A stretch of DNA of 38,915 bases from positions 1 through 38,915 of the forward strand of contig CAITIX010000448.1 in NCBI GenBank assembly GCA_903892565.1, given 5' to 3'. Origin of the DNA: an uncultured Acidobacteriia bacterium. GTDB taxonomy: Bacteria > Acidobacteriota > Terriglobia > Bryobacterales > Bryobacteraceae. Shown in pieces: positions 15,974 to 24,412 of this stretch. The position numbers and the translations under genes were made by a program. Positions within the stretch are counted from its first letter, which is position 1, and each line of letters starts with the position of its first letter. The notes beneath the pieces were generated by a model. The model saw nothing but the letters and a program-made list of their open reading frames with translations. It was not told the origin of the DNA and did no database searches.

Positions 15974-17458
15974 GTGACGTTCCAGGTGGCTCCGAAAAGC
16001 GGCGGCGATGCAGCGAGCTCATTTACGATCGCCGGTCAGACGTTCACCATCGAGCAGGTTGCCGCTTCGATTCTGGGCATGGTTCCCGTGGGCTCGCTGG
16101 GGCAGGTCAATGCGCAGGGCGGCTGGAGCTTCGAGTTGGATGCCGTGAATTTGGGCAATATTGCCGCAACGGCGAGGGTGAATTTTGCGGATCCAAGCGG
16201 CAATCCGTTGCTGATGCCACCGATATTTCCGCAGTCACCGGCGACCGGGGGCGCGGAGCTCGCGGCGACGCTCGATCGCACGATCAATCCGAACGCGCGC
16301 TTGGTCATCAACAGCACTGGTTCGGCAGCCGCGCCGCCGCTGCTGGGGTCTGGACAGTTGCTGAGCAACGGCAACGTCAGTGGACTCGGAGTCTTGAGTT
16401 TCCCCGCGTTTAACTGGAACGCTGTCGTGCCGCTCGAAACACGCAAGGCGACCACGTACTCTCTTCCTTTCGACAATGCCGGTGTGTTGACCACGGGCGT
16501 GGCGCTTTCGAACATCACCGCGGGGACCGTTCGTGTAAAGGTGACAATCCTTAGCGACGCGGGATCGCAGATCGGCACGGATACGCTGACCTTCACGCCG
16601 CAGGCGTTCCAACAGTTCCTCTTGCCAACGAACGATCCGCAAACGAAAGCCGCGCGCGGGACCATCTAATTCACGACAACGTCGCCCGGCCAGAGCAGCG
16701 TTCTGGGAGTGCGTGCCAACGGCATTGCGGCCTTGACCACACTCCCGGTGCTAGCAAATGTCGACGCGCCCGGCGGTTCGATTTCGGATCTGACCTATGG
16801 CGGCGGATTTGTCGGTACGTTTTATCTGGTGAACACCGGGGCCGCGTCGGCATCGTTCACATTGAGTTTCTACAACCAGAGCGGCGCGCCGGTGAGCGTG
16901 CCGCTGTCGCTGCCGTTGACGTTTCCGCAAGGTGCGGCGGCGACGACCACGGCAACCTACAATACGCCGATTCTCTCGGCAGGCGCGTCGTATTGGGTGC
17001 AAGGCTCGGGTGCGATCACGAGCACGTTGTTGACGGGATCGGCGCAACTGACGACCACCGGCAACATCAGCGGCTTTGTGATTTTCCGCTACAATCCGAA
17101 CAGCCAGGAGGCGGTGGTGCCTTTGGAATCGCGCAACGCGAGTTCCTACGTGCTGGCGTTCGACAATACGGCAGGCACGGTGACGGGCGTTGCACTGAGC
17201 TCGAGTTCCGCGCAGAACACGAATGTTCCCGTGGTGATTCACGACGACACGGGCACGCAGATCGGCACGAGCTCGATCCCATTGAACGCCAACGGACATG
17301 CGTCATTTACGCTGGATCCCACGCACGGATTTCCGGCGACGGCGGGCATCCGCGGGACGTTAGAGTTCGTCGCGCCACTCGGCGTGCCCATCGGCGTGCT
17401 GGGCATTCGCAGTCCTCCGGCGTTGACGTTTACCAAGCTGCCGGCGTTGGCAAAATAA
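15974..17458 (+). pseudogene. Secreted repeat protein relic with in-frame TAA (BACON-like fragment plus two repeats)
   Basis: One continuous frame of about 494 codons interrupted once by TAA at 16667-16669. The two open parts are 15974-16669 and 16709-17458 (GTG start). The sequence around the stop reads R-G-T-I-stop-F-T-T, while the second repeat reads R-G-T-L-E-F at the same place, so a GAA-to-TAA change is the simplest explanation. The product would hold a C-terminal BACON-like strand (F-T-I-A-G-Q-T-F-T-I-E-Q) and then two repeats of about 240 residues, each with V-V-P-L-E-(T/S)-R, Y-x-L-x-F-D-N and a V-L-G-(V/I)-R closing. No signal peptide is present, so the 5' end is also missing; the bases before about 15970 belong to an unrelated short frame. 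It may still yield two shorter polypeptides, but export is doubtful. Confidence 0.7.
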
Positions 17459-17553
17459 GACGCCGAGCGAAGACGATGAAGCTAGGTGCCATTGAGCCTA
17501 GAACTGGCATGTGACACACTAGACTACGGCCTATTTGAATGAGGAGAAAGTTT

Positions 17554-18126
17554 ATGAAACGTTTTACGATGTGCGCCAGCGTGCTTGTTCTTGCCGGATT
17601 ATGCGTTACCGCGCCGGTGTTTGCCGCCTCGACCGATGAGGTGATCGCGCAGGCTGTTACGCCGCTGCCTGAGGATCTCCGTGCCGGAGCCACCGTGCTC
17701 ACGTATGATGCCGCGACCGGTGCGCGTAAAGTACTTCGTCAGGGTACCAACGGGATTGAATGCCAGCCTGAAGATCCGAAGGATTTTTTCACGCGCTGCT
17801 ACAGCGTGCTAGTCGCGCCACGCTATGACTTCCAGGAGAAGCTGCGCGCCGAAAAGAAGACCGACAAAGAGATCCAGGCCGCGACCGAGGCTGCGTACAA
17901 ATCCGGTGCGCTCAAAGTTCCGCCCACCGGTACGATCTCTTATCGATTATCGAACAAAGACAATGTGATCAAGAAGCTGTGGATTGTATCGGTGCCCTAT
18001 GCGAAGCACGAAGATCTTGGCGTGTCCACCGTGAGCCAGCGCGATGCGGCGCTGAAGGGACATGGCCTTCCCTGGATGATGCTGGAAGGCACGTCCGGCG
18101 CGCACATCATGGTCCCGATCAATTAG
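17554..18126 (+). CDS. Secreted hypothetical protein
   Basis: A 190-aa exported protein. GAGGAG lies just ahead of ATG 17554; an ATG at 17539 overlaps that site and is rejected. Signal peptide about residues 1-24 with V-F-A-A-S cleavage region. The mature part has A-T-V-L-T-Y-D, a cysteine pair (G-I-E-C-Q-P-E-D and F-T-R-C-Y-S) that may form a disulfide, a Lys/Glu-rich helix near residue 100, and a C-terminal G-L-P-W-M-M-L-E-G-T-S-G-A-H-I-M-V-P. I do not recognise a characterised family; similar proteins in Acidobacteriota and Proteobacteria are annotated only as hypothetical. Confidence 0.75.
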   Translation: MKRFTMCASVLVLAGLCVTAPVFAASTDEVIAQAVTPLPEDLRAGATVLTYDAATGARKVLRQGTNGIECQPEDPKDFFTRCYSVLVAPRYDFQEKLRAEKKTDKEIQAATEAAYKSGALKVPPTGTISYRLSNKDNVIKKLWIVSVPYAKHEDLGVSTVSQRDAALKGHGLPWMMLEGTSGAHIMVPIN

Positions 18127-18242
18127 CGGCCGGTCGTAGCGTAAAGTTCGTTTTCGTGTCCGCTTCCTGACGGTCGCGGTTCGGTGCTGATAAGTCGACG
18201 CGGCCTGATCGCGCGCGACTTCGGCTGGCAGACAATAGTTTC

Positions 18243-18854
18243 ATGCGCTTGAAAATTGTGCAGACGGGCGAACCCGTGCTTCGGGCTCCCGCTCGTCCTC
18301 TTTCGGTAGATGAAATCAATATGCCTGGGATGAGCGAGCTTCTTACGCATATGCGCGATACGATGCGCGATGCTCCGGGCGTAGGTCTGGCGGCTCCACA
18401 AGTTGGGCTAGGGATTCAGCTCGCTGTGATTGAAGATCGCGCGGACTACTTGGCCGGCATCAAGCCTGAAATCCTTGCGGAACGCGAACGCGCGCCGGTC
18501 CAGTATTTCGCGCTGTTCAATCCCCGCATTGTGAAGTATTCGGAAGAGACGACGGAGTTCTTTGAAGGATGCCTGAGCGTTGCAGGTTTCAGCGGCTTGG
18601 TGCGCCGTTCACGAACGGTGACGGTCGAATATCTGAATGAGTTGGGCGAGCCGCAAACGTTAGAAGCGTCCGGATGGTTCGCGCGCATTTTGCAGCACGA
18701 GATCGATCATCTCAACGGACGACTGTACATTGACCGGATGGAGACACGGACGTTTTCCACGATGGACAATATCGCCCGGCATTGGAACGGCGTTCCGATT
18801 CCCGTGGTGCGCGAGAAGCTGGGGATCACCGAAGACCAAACGGGCGAAAACTAA
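18243..18854 (+). CDS. def: Peptide deformylase
   Basis: A 203-aa metalloenzyme that removes the formyl group from the initiator methionine of new proteins. All three catalytic motifs are intact: G-V-G-L-A-A-P-Q-V-G, E-G-C-L-S-V (metal Cys) and Q-H-E-I-D-H-L-N-G (two metal His and the catalytic Glu). A loop of about 20 residues between motifs 1 and 2 and the Q-Y-F-A-L-F-N-P segment resemble longer, mitochondrial-like deformylases. It is not next to fmt or a translation operon, so it may be a second copy in this genome. Cytoplasmic. Start ATG 18243 fits the family N-terminus. Confidence 0.93.
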   Translation: MRLKIVQTGEPVLRAPARPLSVDEINMPGMSELLTHMRDTMRDAPGVGLAAPQVGLGIQLAVIEDRADYLAGIKPEILAERERAPVQYFALFNPRIVKYSEETTEFFEGCLSVAGFSGLVRRSRTVTVEYLNELGEPQTLEASGWFARILQHEIDHLNGRLYIDRMETRTFSTMDNIARHWNGVPIPVVREKLGITEDQTGEN

Positions 18855-18882
18855 AAAAGGGGACGGCATTTCTGCCATCCCC
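18853..18882 (-). terminator. Intrinsic terminator of the peroxiredoxin gene
   Basis: On the minus strand, GGGGATGGCA and TGCCGTCCCC form a stem with a 4-nt loop and are followed by six T (A run at 18853-18858 on the plus strand). It lies between convergent genes and directly follows the deformylase stop codon. Confidence 0.85.
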
Positions 18883-18910
18883 GATTGTGGTCCGACCAAA
18901 TTGCGTCGAA

Positions 18911-19435
18911 CTATTTCGCGACTTCGTTCAAAGCAGCCAGCACTTCCGCGCTGTGCTTTTCGGGCTCCACGCCCGTCCACACTTTGGCGATCTTGCCTTG
19001 CGGGTCCACCAGGAAGGTGTTGCGAAGCGCCATGCCGTTGTCTCGCATGGAGCCATACATGGGAACCACTTTCTTCTGGTCGTCGGCGAGAAGTTTAAAC
19101 GTCAAATTCTGCTCGGCGCAGAATTCCTTGTGGCTGTCCACGGAATCGACGCTGACGCCAACAATCACGGCTTTCTTCTGGTCATACTGCGCCTGGTCGC
19201 GCTGGAAATTGTGCGCTTCAATCGTGCAGCCGCGCGTCTTATCTTTCGGGTAGAAGTAGAGAACCACCCACTTGCCCTTGAAATCCTTCAAGCTGACGTT
19301 CGATCCATCCTGAGACGGCAGCGTAAAGCCCGGAGCCATCTGGCCCACCTGCGGTGCTTCGGCGGCGAACGAGACTGTGGCGAACATGGCTGCGCTAGCC
19401 ACGAGACTCAGCGCGAGTGCGAAATTGCGATGCAT
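18911..19435 (-). CDS. Exported peroxiredoxin (AhpC/TSA, Bcp-like)
   Basis: A 174-aa thiol peroxidase with a signal peptide (about residues 1-24, V-S-F-A-A-E cleavage region), so it should detoxify peroxides in the periplasm. The thioredoxin fold is clear: G-x-x-A-P-G-F-T-L-P, V-V-L-Y-F-Y-P-K-D, and the peroxidatic Cys in K-T-R-G-C-T-I-E-A. Most Bcp/PrxQ proteins have a second Cys five residues later; here that position is His (C-T-I-E-A-H). Another Cys in E-F-C-A-E-Q-N could resolve the disulfide, or the enzyme is 1-Cys. ATG 19435 follows AAGGGGG; upstream in-frame codons lack signal-peptide character. Confidence 0.88.
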   Translation of the reverse strand: MHRNFALALSLVASAAMFATVSFAAEAPQVGQMAPGFTLPSQDGSNVSLKDFKGKWVVLYFYPKDKTRGCTIEAHNFQRDQAQYDQKKAVIVGVSVDSVDSHKEFCAEQNLTFKLLADDQKKVVPMYGSMRDNGMALRNTFLVDPQGKIAKVWTGVEPEKHSAEVLAALNEVAK

Positions 19436-19586
19436 TTGGAACATCCCCCTTGTGTGGTTTGTTGCGGAGTTCTTATTCGGACTATTTTGGTCCAGGTACA
19501 GCAACGAGTGTACCCCAGCCACGGACGCAGTTCAACTGGGGCGTCTCCTGCAGCATTTTTGCGAACGCTGCGATACAGTAAGGACC

Positions 19587-20036
19587 ATGTCTGCACTCTC
19601 TGTACGCGATCAACTCCCCGGCACGTGGGAAATTACACATTGGACGTTTCGAGACGAGGCCACGGGCGCCACGTCGCTGCAATGGAACGGCGCCTACACA
19701 GGACGTTTCATGTTCGATGCGCAGGGACGGGTGTCGCTGCACATGATGCGTACGGATCGCCCGGGGAATCGTCCCTCGATGGGACCGAATTGGGCGGCCG
19801 AGCTGACGCCCGCAGAGATGCTCGCGATTCTCGATGGCTACCTTGCGTATTGGGGATCGTACGAAGTGGACGAAGCCGCGCGGTTGATTACGATCCACAT
19901 TGATGGATCCCTGCGTCCCGGCTGGCTCGGGGTAGATCAGCACCGCTACTATGAAGCGCCCACGAATCCGGGAGAGATCACGCTGGTTTATAACGTCCCG
20001 GGTGGCGTGCATCGGCTGACGTGGAAGAAGCAGTAG
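19587..20036 (+). CDS. Lipocalin-like domain protein
   Basis: A 149-aa protein matching the bacterial lipocalin-like domain: L-P-G-T-W-E-I-T-H-W at the N-terminus, G-R-F-M-F-D-A-Q-G-R-V-S-L-H-M as the central hairpin, Y-L-A-Y-W-G-S-Y-E-V-D-E near the middle, and L-T-W-K-K at the end. No signal peptide, so cytoplasmic. Family members are small-ligand binders of unknown specificity. ATG 19587 is close behind AAGGA. It is divergent from the peroxiredoxin gene. Confidence 0.78.
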   Translation: MSALSVRDQLPGTWEITHWTFRDEATGATSLQWNGAYTGRFMFDAQGRVSLHMMRTDRPGNRPSMGPNWAAELTPAEMLAILDGYLAYWGSYEVDEAARLITIHIDGSLRPGWLGVDQHRYYEAPTNPGEITLVYNVPGGVHRLTWKKQ

Positions 20037-20065
20037 AGCTCCTGTTTGGGGCTCCTTCGCTGCTT
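20028..20065. terminator. Bidirectional hairpin between convergent genes
   Basis: AAGCAG (20028-20033) pairs with CTGCTT (20060-20065), with an inner stem GAGCTCC (20036-20042) / GGGGCTC (20048-20054). It overlaps the stop codon of the lipocalin-like gene and precedes the stop of the minus-strand gene at 20077. Confidence 0.55.
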
Positions 20066-20076
20066 TCCAACGATAA

Positions 20077-20919
20077 CTACCTCTTCGGTGCATCCAGCGG
20101 CGGAGGCAGAGGTTTTAGCTCTTCATATCCACGGCTGCCGTCTGAGCGGATGGGGCCGGGGCCGAAGCCTAGGTGGTCGCGGTCGACGTTGTTTTCGCTG
20201 CAGGAGTACTCGTGTAGCTCTTCGTCGGGCTTGCCGAGCACCCAGGTGCGCTGATAGGTAAACGGCTTGGTGTAGAACTTCTTGTCGTCGATGGTGGCGT
20301 CGACGTGGATGTGATCGTAATCGGGACGCGTCCAGCGTTCCACCACATGCATGTCGTCGCTGTGAGGGTCGCCGTTTTCGTCGATCCACACGGTGGTGTC
20401 CTTGAAGCCGATGGAATCGATCACGAGCGCGTCTTTATCCCAGTGCGCCAGTTCTTCTCCGAAGAAGGACGGGTCGGGATCCTCGGTGTGCTTGCGCTTG
20501 GCGTCGATGGGGATGAGACGGAAGTAGCTATACCAGTACAAGAACGCGACTTTATTTTTCCCCTGCAGAACTTCGAACGGGAGGCCGCTGGCGTCGTGGC
20601 GGGGGATGCCGCCGATGATGCACAGGCTTTCGGGATCAATCGTCGCGGTAGTGTTGTGCTTCCATGCCGCTTCGCCTTCGGGCGTGAAGGGGAGCTTGTG
20701 ATCGGGGAGATCCTTAGCGATGTTGCCCACGGGGCGCGTTTCGCGCGTGCCTTTCCAGTAGCCACTGAGGTCGGGATGGCCGTCGGCGGTGCGCGGTGTG
20801 GGCTTGTTCGATTTGAAATCGGGGGCCGTGAGTCCCTGGCCGAAAGCTGCGGCGCCGGAGACTCCGGCGAGAAGCATCAATAGGGCAATCTTTGGATTTG
20901 CGGGAACGTTTTGGGGCAT
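20077..20919 (-). CDS. Secreted DLSGxW-family protein
   Basis: A 280-aa exported protein: signal peptide about residues 8-28, then R-T-A-D-G-H-P-D-L-S-G-Y-W, a central H-W-D-K-D-A-L-V-I-D-S-I-G-F-K-D-T-T-W-I-D core with G-D-P-H-S-D-D-M-H-V-V-E-R-W, and F-Y-T-K-P-F with a following Cys. This is the same family as the proteins at 35468, 31281 and the N-terminal half of 4848. No activity is known to me. ATG 20919 is chosen for its GTGGAG site and the signal peptide; the frame stays open to 21192 but overlaps a divergent gene. It is divergent from the DUF6152-like gene across a region with three 15-bp repeats. Confidence 0.83.
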   Translation of the reverse strand: MPQNVPANPKIALLMLLAGVSGAAAFGQGLTAPDFKSNKPTPRTADGHPDLSGYWKGTRETRPVGNIAKDLPDHKLPFTPEGEAAWKHNTTATIDPESLCIIGGIPRHDASGLPFEVLQGKNKVAFLYWYSYFRLIPIDAKRKHTEDPDPSFFGEELAHWDKDALVIDSIGFKDTTVWIDENGDPHSDDMHVVERWTRPDYDHIHVDATIDDKKFYTKPFTYQRTWVLGKPDEELHEYSCSENNVDRDHLGFGPGPIRSDGSRGYEELKPLPPPLDAPKR

Positions 20920-20994
20920 CGCTGAAATCTCCACTGCTAAGAATGATGCCATGAATGTAGGCCCGCAGGCGGGTGTGTCGCCCGTTTGGCGAGG

Positions 20995-21039
20995 GGACGT
21001 TGTATCACCGGACGTCGCATAACAGGACGTTGTATAAAA
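20995..21039. promoter_or_regulatory. Three tandem 15-bp repeats in a divergent promoter
   Basis: GGACGTTGTATCACC (20995-21009), GGACGTCGCATAACA (21010-21024) and GGACGTTGTATAAAA (21025-21039) follow each other with an exact 15-bp period. They lie between two divergent genes for secreted proteins, about 25 bp before GTG 21063. A regulator-binding array is the likely role. Confidence 0.55.
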
Positions 21040-21062
21040 GGTGTAGAGCAAAGGAGCTTGCC

Positions 21063-21464
21063 GTGAGCCTGAAACACGTTCTTTCCGCTGTGGGACTTTT
21101 CGCGATTGCCGCGGGCAGCGCGCTGGCGCACCACTCGTTCTCCGCCGAATTCGACGGCAACAAGCCCATGCGCATCGAAGGTACGCTCTCAAAGCTGGAG
21201 TGGACCAATCCGCATTCCTACTTCTACCTCGACGTGAAGGACGATAAAGGCAATACGGTCACGTGGGGATGCGAGGGCGCGAATCCGGGGCAACTCAGCC
21301 GTCGCGGTATGAAGCGCGGCGAGGTGAAGATCGGCGACAAGCTCATCGTGGATGGCTACGCGGCCAAGGACGGCTCGCACTTAATGGACGCGCGCCGCAT
21401 CTATGTCAACGGCAAAGCCATCTTCGGTGGATCGGATACGGACGGCGGTCCGGGCGCCCAGTAG
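21063..21464 (+). CDS. Secreted DUF6152-like protein
   Basis: A 133-aa protein with a signal peptide (residues 1-20) whose mature N-terminus is H-H-S-F-S-A-E-F-D, followed by a small OB-like beta domain: G-T-L-S-K-L-E-W-T-N-P-H-S-Y-F-Y-L-D-V, G-N-T-V-T-W-G-C-E-G, L-S-R-R-G-M and a final D-A-R-R-I-Y-V-N-G-K. This is the pattern of DUF6152 proteins. GTG 21063 is chosen because AAGGAG (21051-21056) precedes it at 6 nt. The histidine pair next to the cleavage site could bind metal. In this window it is paired divergently with a DLSGxW gene and converges with an amidohydrolase (6-bp gap). Function unknown. Confidence 0.85.
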   Translation: MSLKHVLSAVGLFAIAAGSALAHHSFSAEFDGNKPMRIEGTLSKLEWTNPHSYFYLDVKDDKGNTVTWGCEGANPGQLSRRGMKRGEVKIGDKLIVDGYAAKDGSHLMDARRIYVNGKAIFGGSDTDGGPGAQ

Positions 21465-21470
21465 CTCGCG

Positions 21471-22922
21471 TTATTTAAACTGACTTTTCCACTTCGCGCG
21501 CATCGCCGCGCGATCGACTTCCGCGCCGCGCAGAAATACCTTGTTGATCTTGCGCGTGTTAGAGATGCTCTCCAAAGGGTTTGCATCGAGGACGATGAAA
21601 TCCGCGCTGCGGCCCTTTGCAACGAGGCCCGTGTTGAATTGCGCGATTCGGGCGGCTTCTGAAGTGGCCGCGACGATGGCCTCGCTGGGTGTGAGCCCGA
21701 ACGCAACGAGTCCTTCGAGATCCATGTGCGTGGAGTAGCCAATAAAGAAGCGTGATTGCCCGGTATCGGTGCCCATCACGATCTTGATTCCCGCCGCGCG
21801 TAACTTCAATGCATTTTGTGCGAGCCCATCGAAGAGAGTCTTGGCCTTCTTGGCTTCTTCCGGCGTCATTTTGGCGAGAGGATCTCCCCAGAATTGTTTG
21901 ATCGCGGCATCGGAGTACGTATCGCGCAGGATCGGATCGTCGAGCCAGGCAGGACGCTTGCCGGCGGCCACCGTAGCCGAGCCGTTAAAGGTCATCCAGG
22001 GTTCGGCAAGCGCCGGTGTCATCCACATATTCGGGCGGTCCTTCTTGGAAACGCGATCTTTCACGAGCTTGATGAGTTCGTCGTCCACGACGTCGCCGCC
22101 GCGCACGGGGACGTGCAGCCAGCCTTCGACGCCATCGCGCACGAGCTCTTTGGCATCGGTAAGCTTTACGTTGTGGGCCGCAACGGGCACGTTCAATCGG
22201 TGAGCCTCGTCGGTGATTGCCTTCATTAAAGCCGGTGACAGCTTCGGCTTGGTGCCGGAGCGGTCGTCCACCCAAATCTTGATGAACGACGGCTTGATGC
22301 GGACGTAGTCGTCGACGGCGGCGCGCGCTTCTTCCGGAGTGGAAACGGGGTAGGGAACATCGGCACGCGAAGGATGTCCGGTGGGTCCGCCATTGGGCAC
22401 GGCCATGCCGACACCGGCTGTTTTAAAGAGGGCGGCACCGGGGATCACTTCGTCGCGCACGCGCACAGGAACATCGCCCCAGTTGGTGCGGCCGCCCTTC
22501 ATATCGGAACGATCCACGAGACTGGCGACGTCCACCACTGCGCCGATGCCGTAGTAGGCGAGCCGCTGCAAGTGATCCACGAGATTGTCGCGCGTGAACG
22601 TTTCTTTCGACATGGTCCCGGCGGGGATGTTCTGATAGCCGATGTGCCCGTGCAGATCCACCATGGCGGGCATCACCGTCTTGCCGGTGAGATCGACGTG
22701 CGCCGCGCTTGTCGGAACTTTCACCGATCCTTTTTTGCCAACGGCGACAAACTTACCGTCCTGCACCGCGAACGCTGCATTCTCGATGGGAGCTTTTCCA
22801 TCGCCGATGATTAGGCGCGCTCCTTCGTATAGCGTGACCCCGCCCGGAGCTTGCGCGCGCAGCGCGAACACACCCACCAAAGCACATACCGTGAACGTCG
22901 AGAGCGTGATGATCCGTCGCAA
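21471..22922 (-). CDS. Secreted amidohydrolase (imidazolonepropionase/prolidase-like)
   Basis: A 483-aa metal-dependent hydrolase of the amidohydrolase superfamily with a signal peptide (about 1-24). Metal-binding motifs: D-L-H-G-H-I near residue 95, a Lys in S-F-I-K-I-W-V-D-D that may be carboxylated, V-A-A-H-N-V, W-L-H-V-P and the catalytic Asp in I-V-M-G-T-D-T-G. The C-terminal sandwich closes with G-R-S-A-D-F-I-V-L-D-A-N-P-L. The start is a TTG (22920-22922) behind AAGGAG. Members cleave C-N, C-O or similar bonds in cyclic amides, dipeptides or organophosphates; the substrate here is not readable. It is divergent from the NHL-propeller gene, 151 bp apart. Confidence 0.88.
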   Translation of the reverse strand: MRRIITLSTFTVCALVGVFALRAQAPGGVTLYEGARLIIGDGKAPIENAAFAVQDGKFVAVGKKGSVKVPTSAAHVDLTGKTVMPAMVDLHGHIGYQNIPAGTMSKETFTRDNLVDHLQRLAYYGIGAVVDVASLVDRSDMKGGRTNWGDVPVRVRDEVIPGAALFKTAGVGMAVPNGGPTGHPSRADVPYPVSTPEEARAAVDDYVRIKPSFIKIWVDDRSGTKPKLSPALMKAITDEAHRLNVPVAAHNVKLTDAKELVRDGVEGWLHVPVRGGDVVDDELIKLVKDRVSKKDRPNMWMTPALAEPWMTFNGSATVAAGKRPAWLDDPILRDTYSDAAIKQFWGDPLAKMTPEEAKKAKTLFDGLAQNALKLRAAGIKIVMGTDTGQSRFFIGYSTHMDLEGLVAFGLTPSEAIVAATSEAARIAQFNTGLVAKGRSADFIVLDANPLESISNTRKINKVFLRGAEVDRAAMRAKWKSQFK

Positions 22923-23073
22923 GAGAATCTCCTTTTCAATTTGTAATGCGGAGGAAAGTGTCAGTCTATCGCATCGGCGCTCGGAATCGGCTGATGCTCA
23001 TGCAGGTCCGCTGACGCAAGCGGTGGGTGTAAACTATTTGATTCTGTCCGGTCTCAGCATTCAGGAGGATCAC

Positions 23074-24390
23074 ATGGATCGTCGCAAAGTCGGAATTACG
23101 TTGTTTGCCAGCGCAGCAATCGCAGCCACAGGGTTGTGGACGGGGATGCATCCGCTGCCGCTCGTCGCCCAATCTCGCGGCAAAGCTCCGGTGGGGAGCG
23201 CCGCGCGTCCCGCGGGATTCGCCGCGGTTGCTGGGCAAAAAGGTGGACAGGACTACACCGGCCCCTACGACGTGGTCCCTGATTGGCCCAAGCCGCTATC
23301 GCAGATCAAAGGCCACGATCAATGGACCTTCGGCGCGATGCAAGGCGTCTTCGCGGAAAGTCCAAATCGCGTCTTCATTCTGATGCGCGGCGAGCTTCCG
23401 GTGGTGAAGCGTCCGCCGGAGACGAGGGTGCCCCAATTTGGCCCGAGTTTGACGTTCCCTGTCCCGCAGGCGCCTCTGCGCAACGCTTCCGTTGGACCTT
23501 TGGCCAGTCCGGGAAATCAGGGCACCGATGGCTGGAACGGCTGGGAAGGCACGATGGGCGTGGACGCTCGCTGGGAGCATTGCGTGCTCGTCGTCGACGC
23601 GCAGGGCAACTATATTGAAGAAGACGTCTGGAACAAATGGAACGATAAGTTCCGCCGGCCGCATACGGTGGCGATCAATCCTTACGATCCGGAAAAGCAC
23701 ATCTGGATTGTGGACGATCGCATGCACGCGGTTTACAAGTTCACGCACGATGGCAAGACGCTGGTGCAGACTCTTGGAACGCCCGGGGTCCCTGGAAATG
23801 ACGACAAACATTTCAATCGTCCGACGTTTCTTTCCTGGAAGCCGGATAGCACGTTGTTCGTCTCCGACGGCTACGCCAACACGCGCGTCGTCAAATTCGA
23901 CAAGGATGGAAAATTCCTGCTGACCTGGGGCGAGAAAGGCAATCCGCCGGATGACACACGTCCTGGATATTTCGACGCCGTGCACGGCGTGCAATACGAT
24001 CCAGCAACGGGCCGCGTGTATGTGACCGATCGCTCCAGCCATCGCATTCAGGTGTTTGACGAAAACGGCAAGTTTATCGATCAGTTCAGCACTGGCAAGC
24101 CTTCCACGCCGCAGGTGTTGTACCTGAGCGCCGACAAATATTTGTGGATCGCCGATAACGAAACGTCGAAGATCCTCAAGTACGACACCGAAGGCCACTT
24201 CCTGTATTCATGGGGCAGCGGCGGACAATTTCCCGGACAGTTTTGGAACGTCCACGGTTTTAGCGTGGATCAGGAAGGCAACTTCTATGCCGCCGAGGTG
24301 AACAACGGCCGCATCGAGAAGTTCCGTCCGCGTGCGGGTGCGAATAAAGATATGCTGATCGGTCAGCCGATTCGCTCGGCCTGGAAGTAG
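23074..24390 (+). CDS. Secreted NHL-repeat beta-propeller protein
   Basis: A 438-aa exported protein. Signal region residues 1-32 (with D-R-R-K-V-G, a weak Tat-like start). After a linker come propeller blades with NHL-type repeats: I-W-I-V-D-D-R-M-H-A-V-Y-K-F, L-F-V-S-D-G-Y-A-N-T-R-V-V-K-F, V-Y-V-T-D-R-S-S-H-R-I-Q-V-F, L-W-I-A-D-N-E-T-S-K-I-L-K-Y and F-Y-A-A-E-V-N-N-G-R-I-E-K-F. The fold resembles the peptidyl-alpha-hydroxyglycine amidating lyase domain and related lactonase-like propellers; a catalytic role is uncertain. AGGAGG precedes ATG 23074; the upstream open frame from 22642 is antisense to the amidohydrolase and is not part of the gene. Confidence 0.85.
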   Translation: MDRRKVGITLFASAAIAATGLWTGMHPLPLVAQSRGKAPVGSAARPAGFAAVAGQKGGQDYTGPYDVVPDWPKPLSQIKGHDQWTFGAMQGVFAESPNRVFILMRGELPVVKRPPETRVPQFGPSLTFPVPQAPLRNASVGPLASPGNQGTDGWNGWEGTMGVDARWEHCVLVVDAQGNYIEEDVWNKWNDKFRRPHTVAINPYDPEKHIWIVDDRMHAVYKFTHDGKTLVQTLGTPGVPGNDDKHFNRPTFLSWKPDSTLFVSDGYANTRVVKFDKDGKFLLTWGEKGNPPDDTRPGYFDAVHGVQYDPATGRVYVTDRSSHRIQVFDENGKFIDQFSTGKPSTPQVLYLSADKYLWIADNETSKILKYDTEGHFLYSWGSGGQFPGQFWNVHGFSVDQEGNFYAAEVNNGRIEKFRPRAGANKDMLIGQPIRSAWK

Positions 24391-24412
24391 ACGCTCTAAC
24401 GGAGTCCGGGCG

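Noticed and set aside
18782-19903. A 373-codon open frame on the plus strand
   Set aside because: It runs antisense across the peroxiredoxin gene and out of frame across the lipocalin-like gene, has no protein-like motifs, and starts inside the deformylase gene.
22642-23073. Upstream extension of the NHL-propeller frame
   Set aside because: It would be antisense to the amidohydrolase start; AGGAGG and a signal peptide mark the true start at 23074.
23296-24198. A 300-codon open frame on the minus strand
   Set aside because: Antisense shadow of the NHL-propeller gene, with no start signal or domain.
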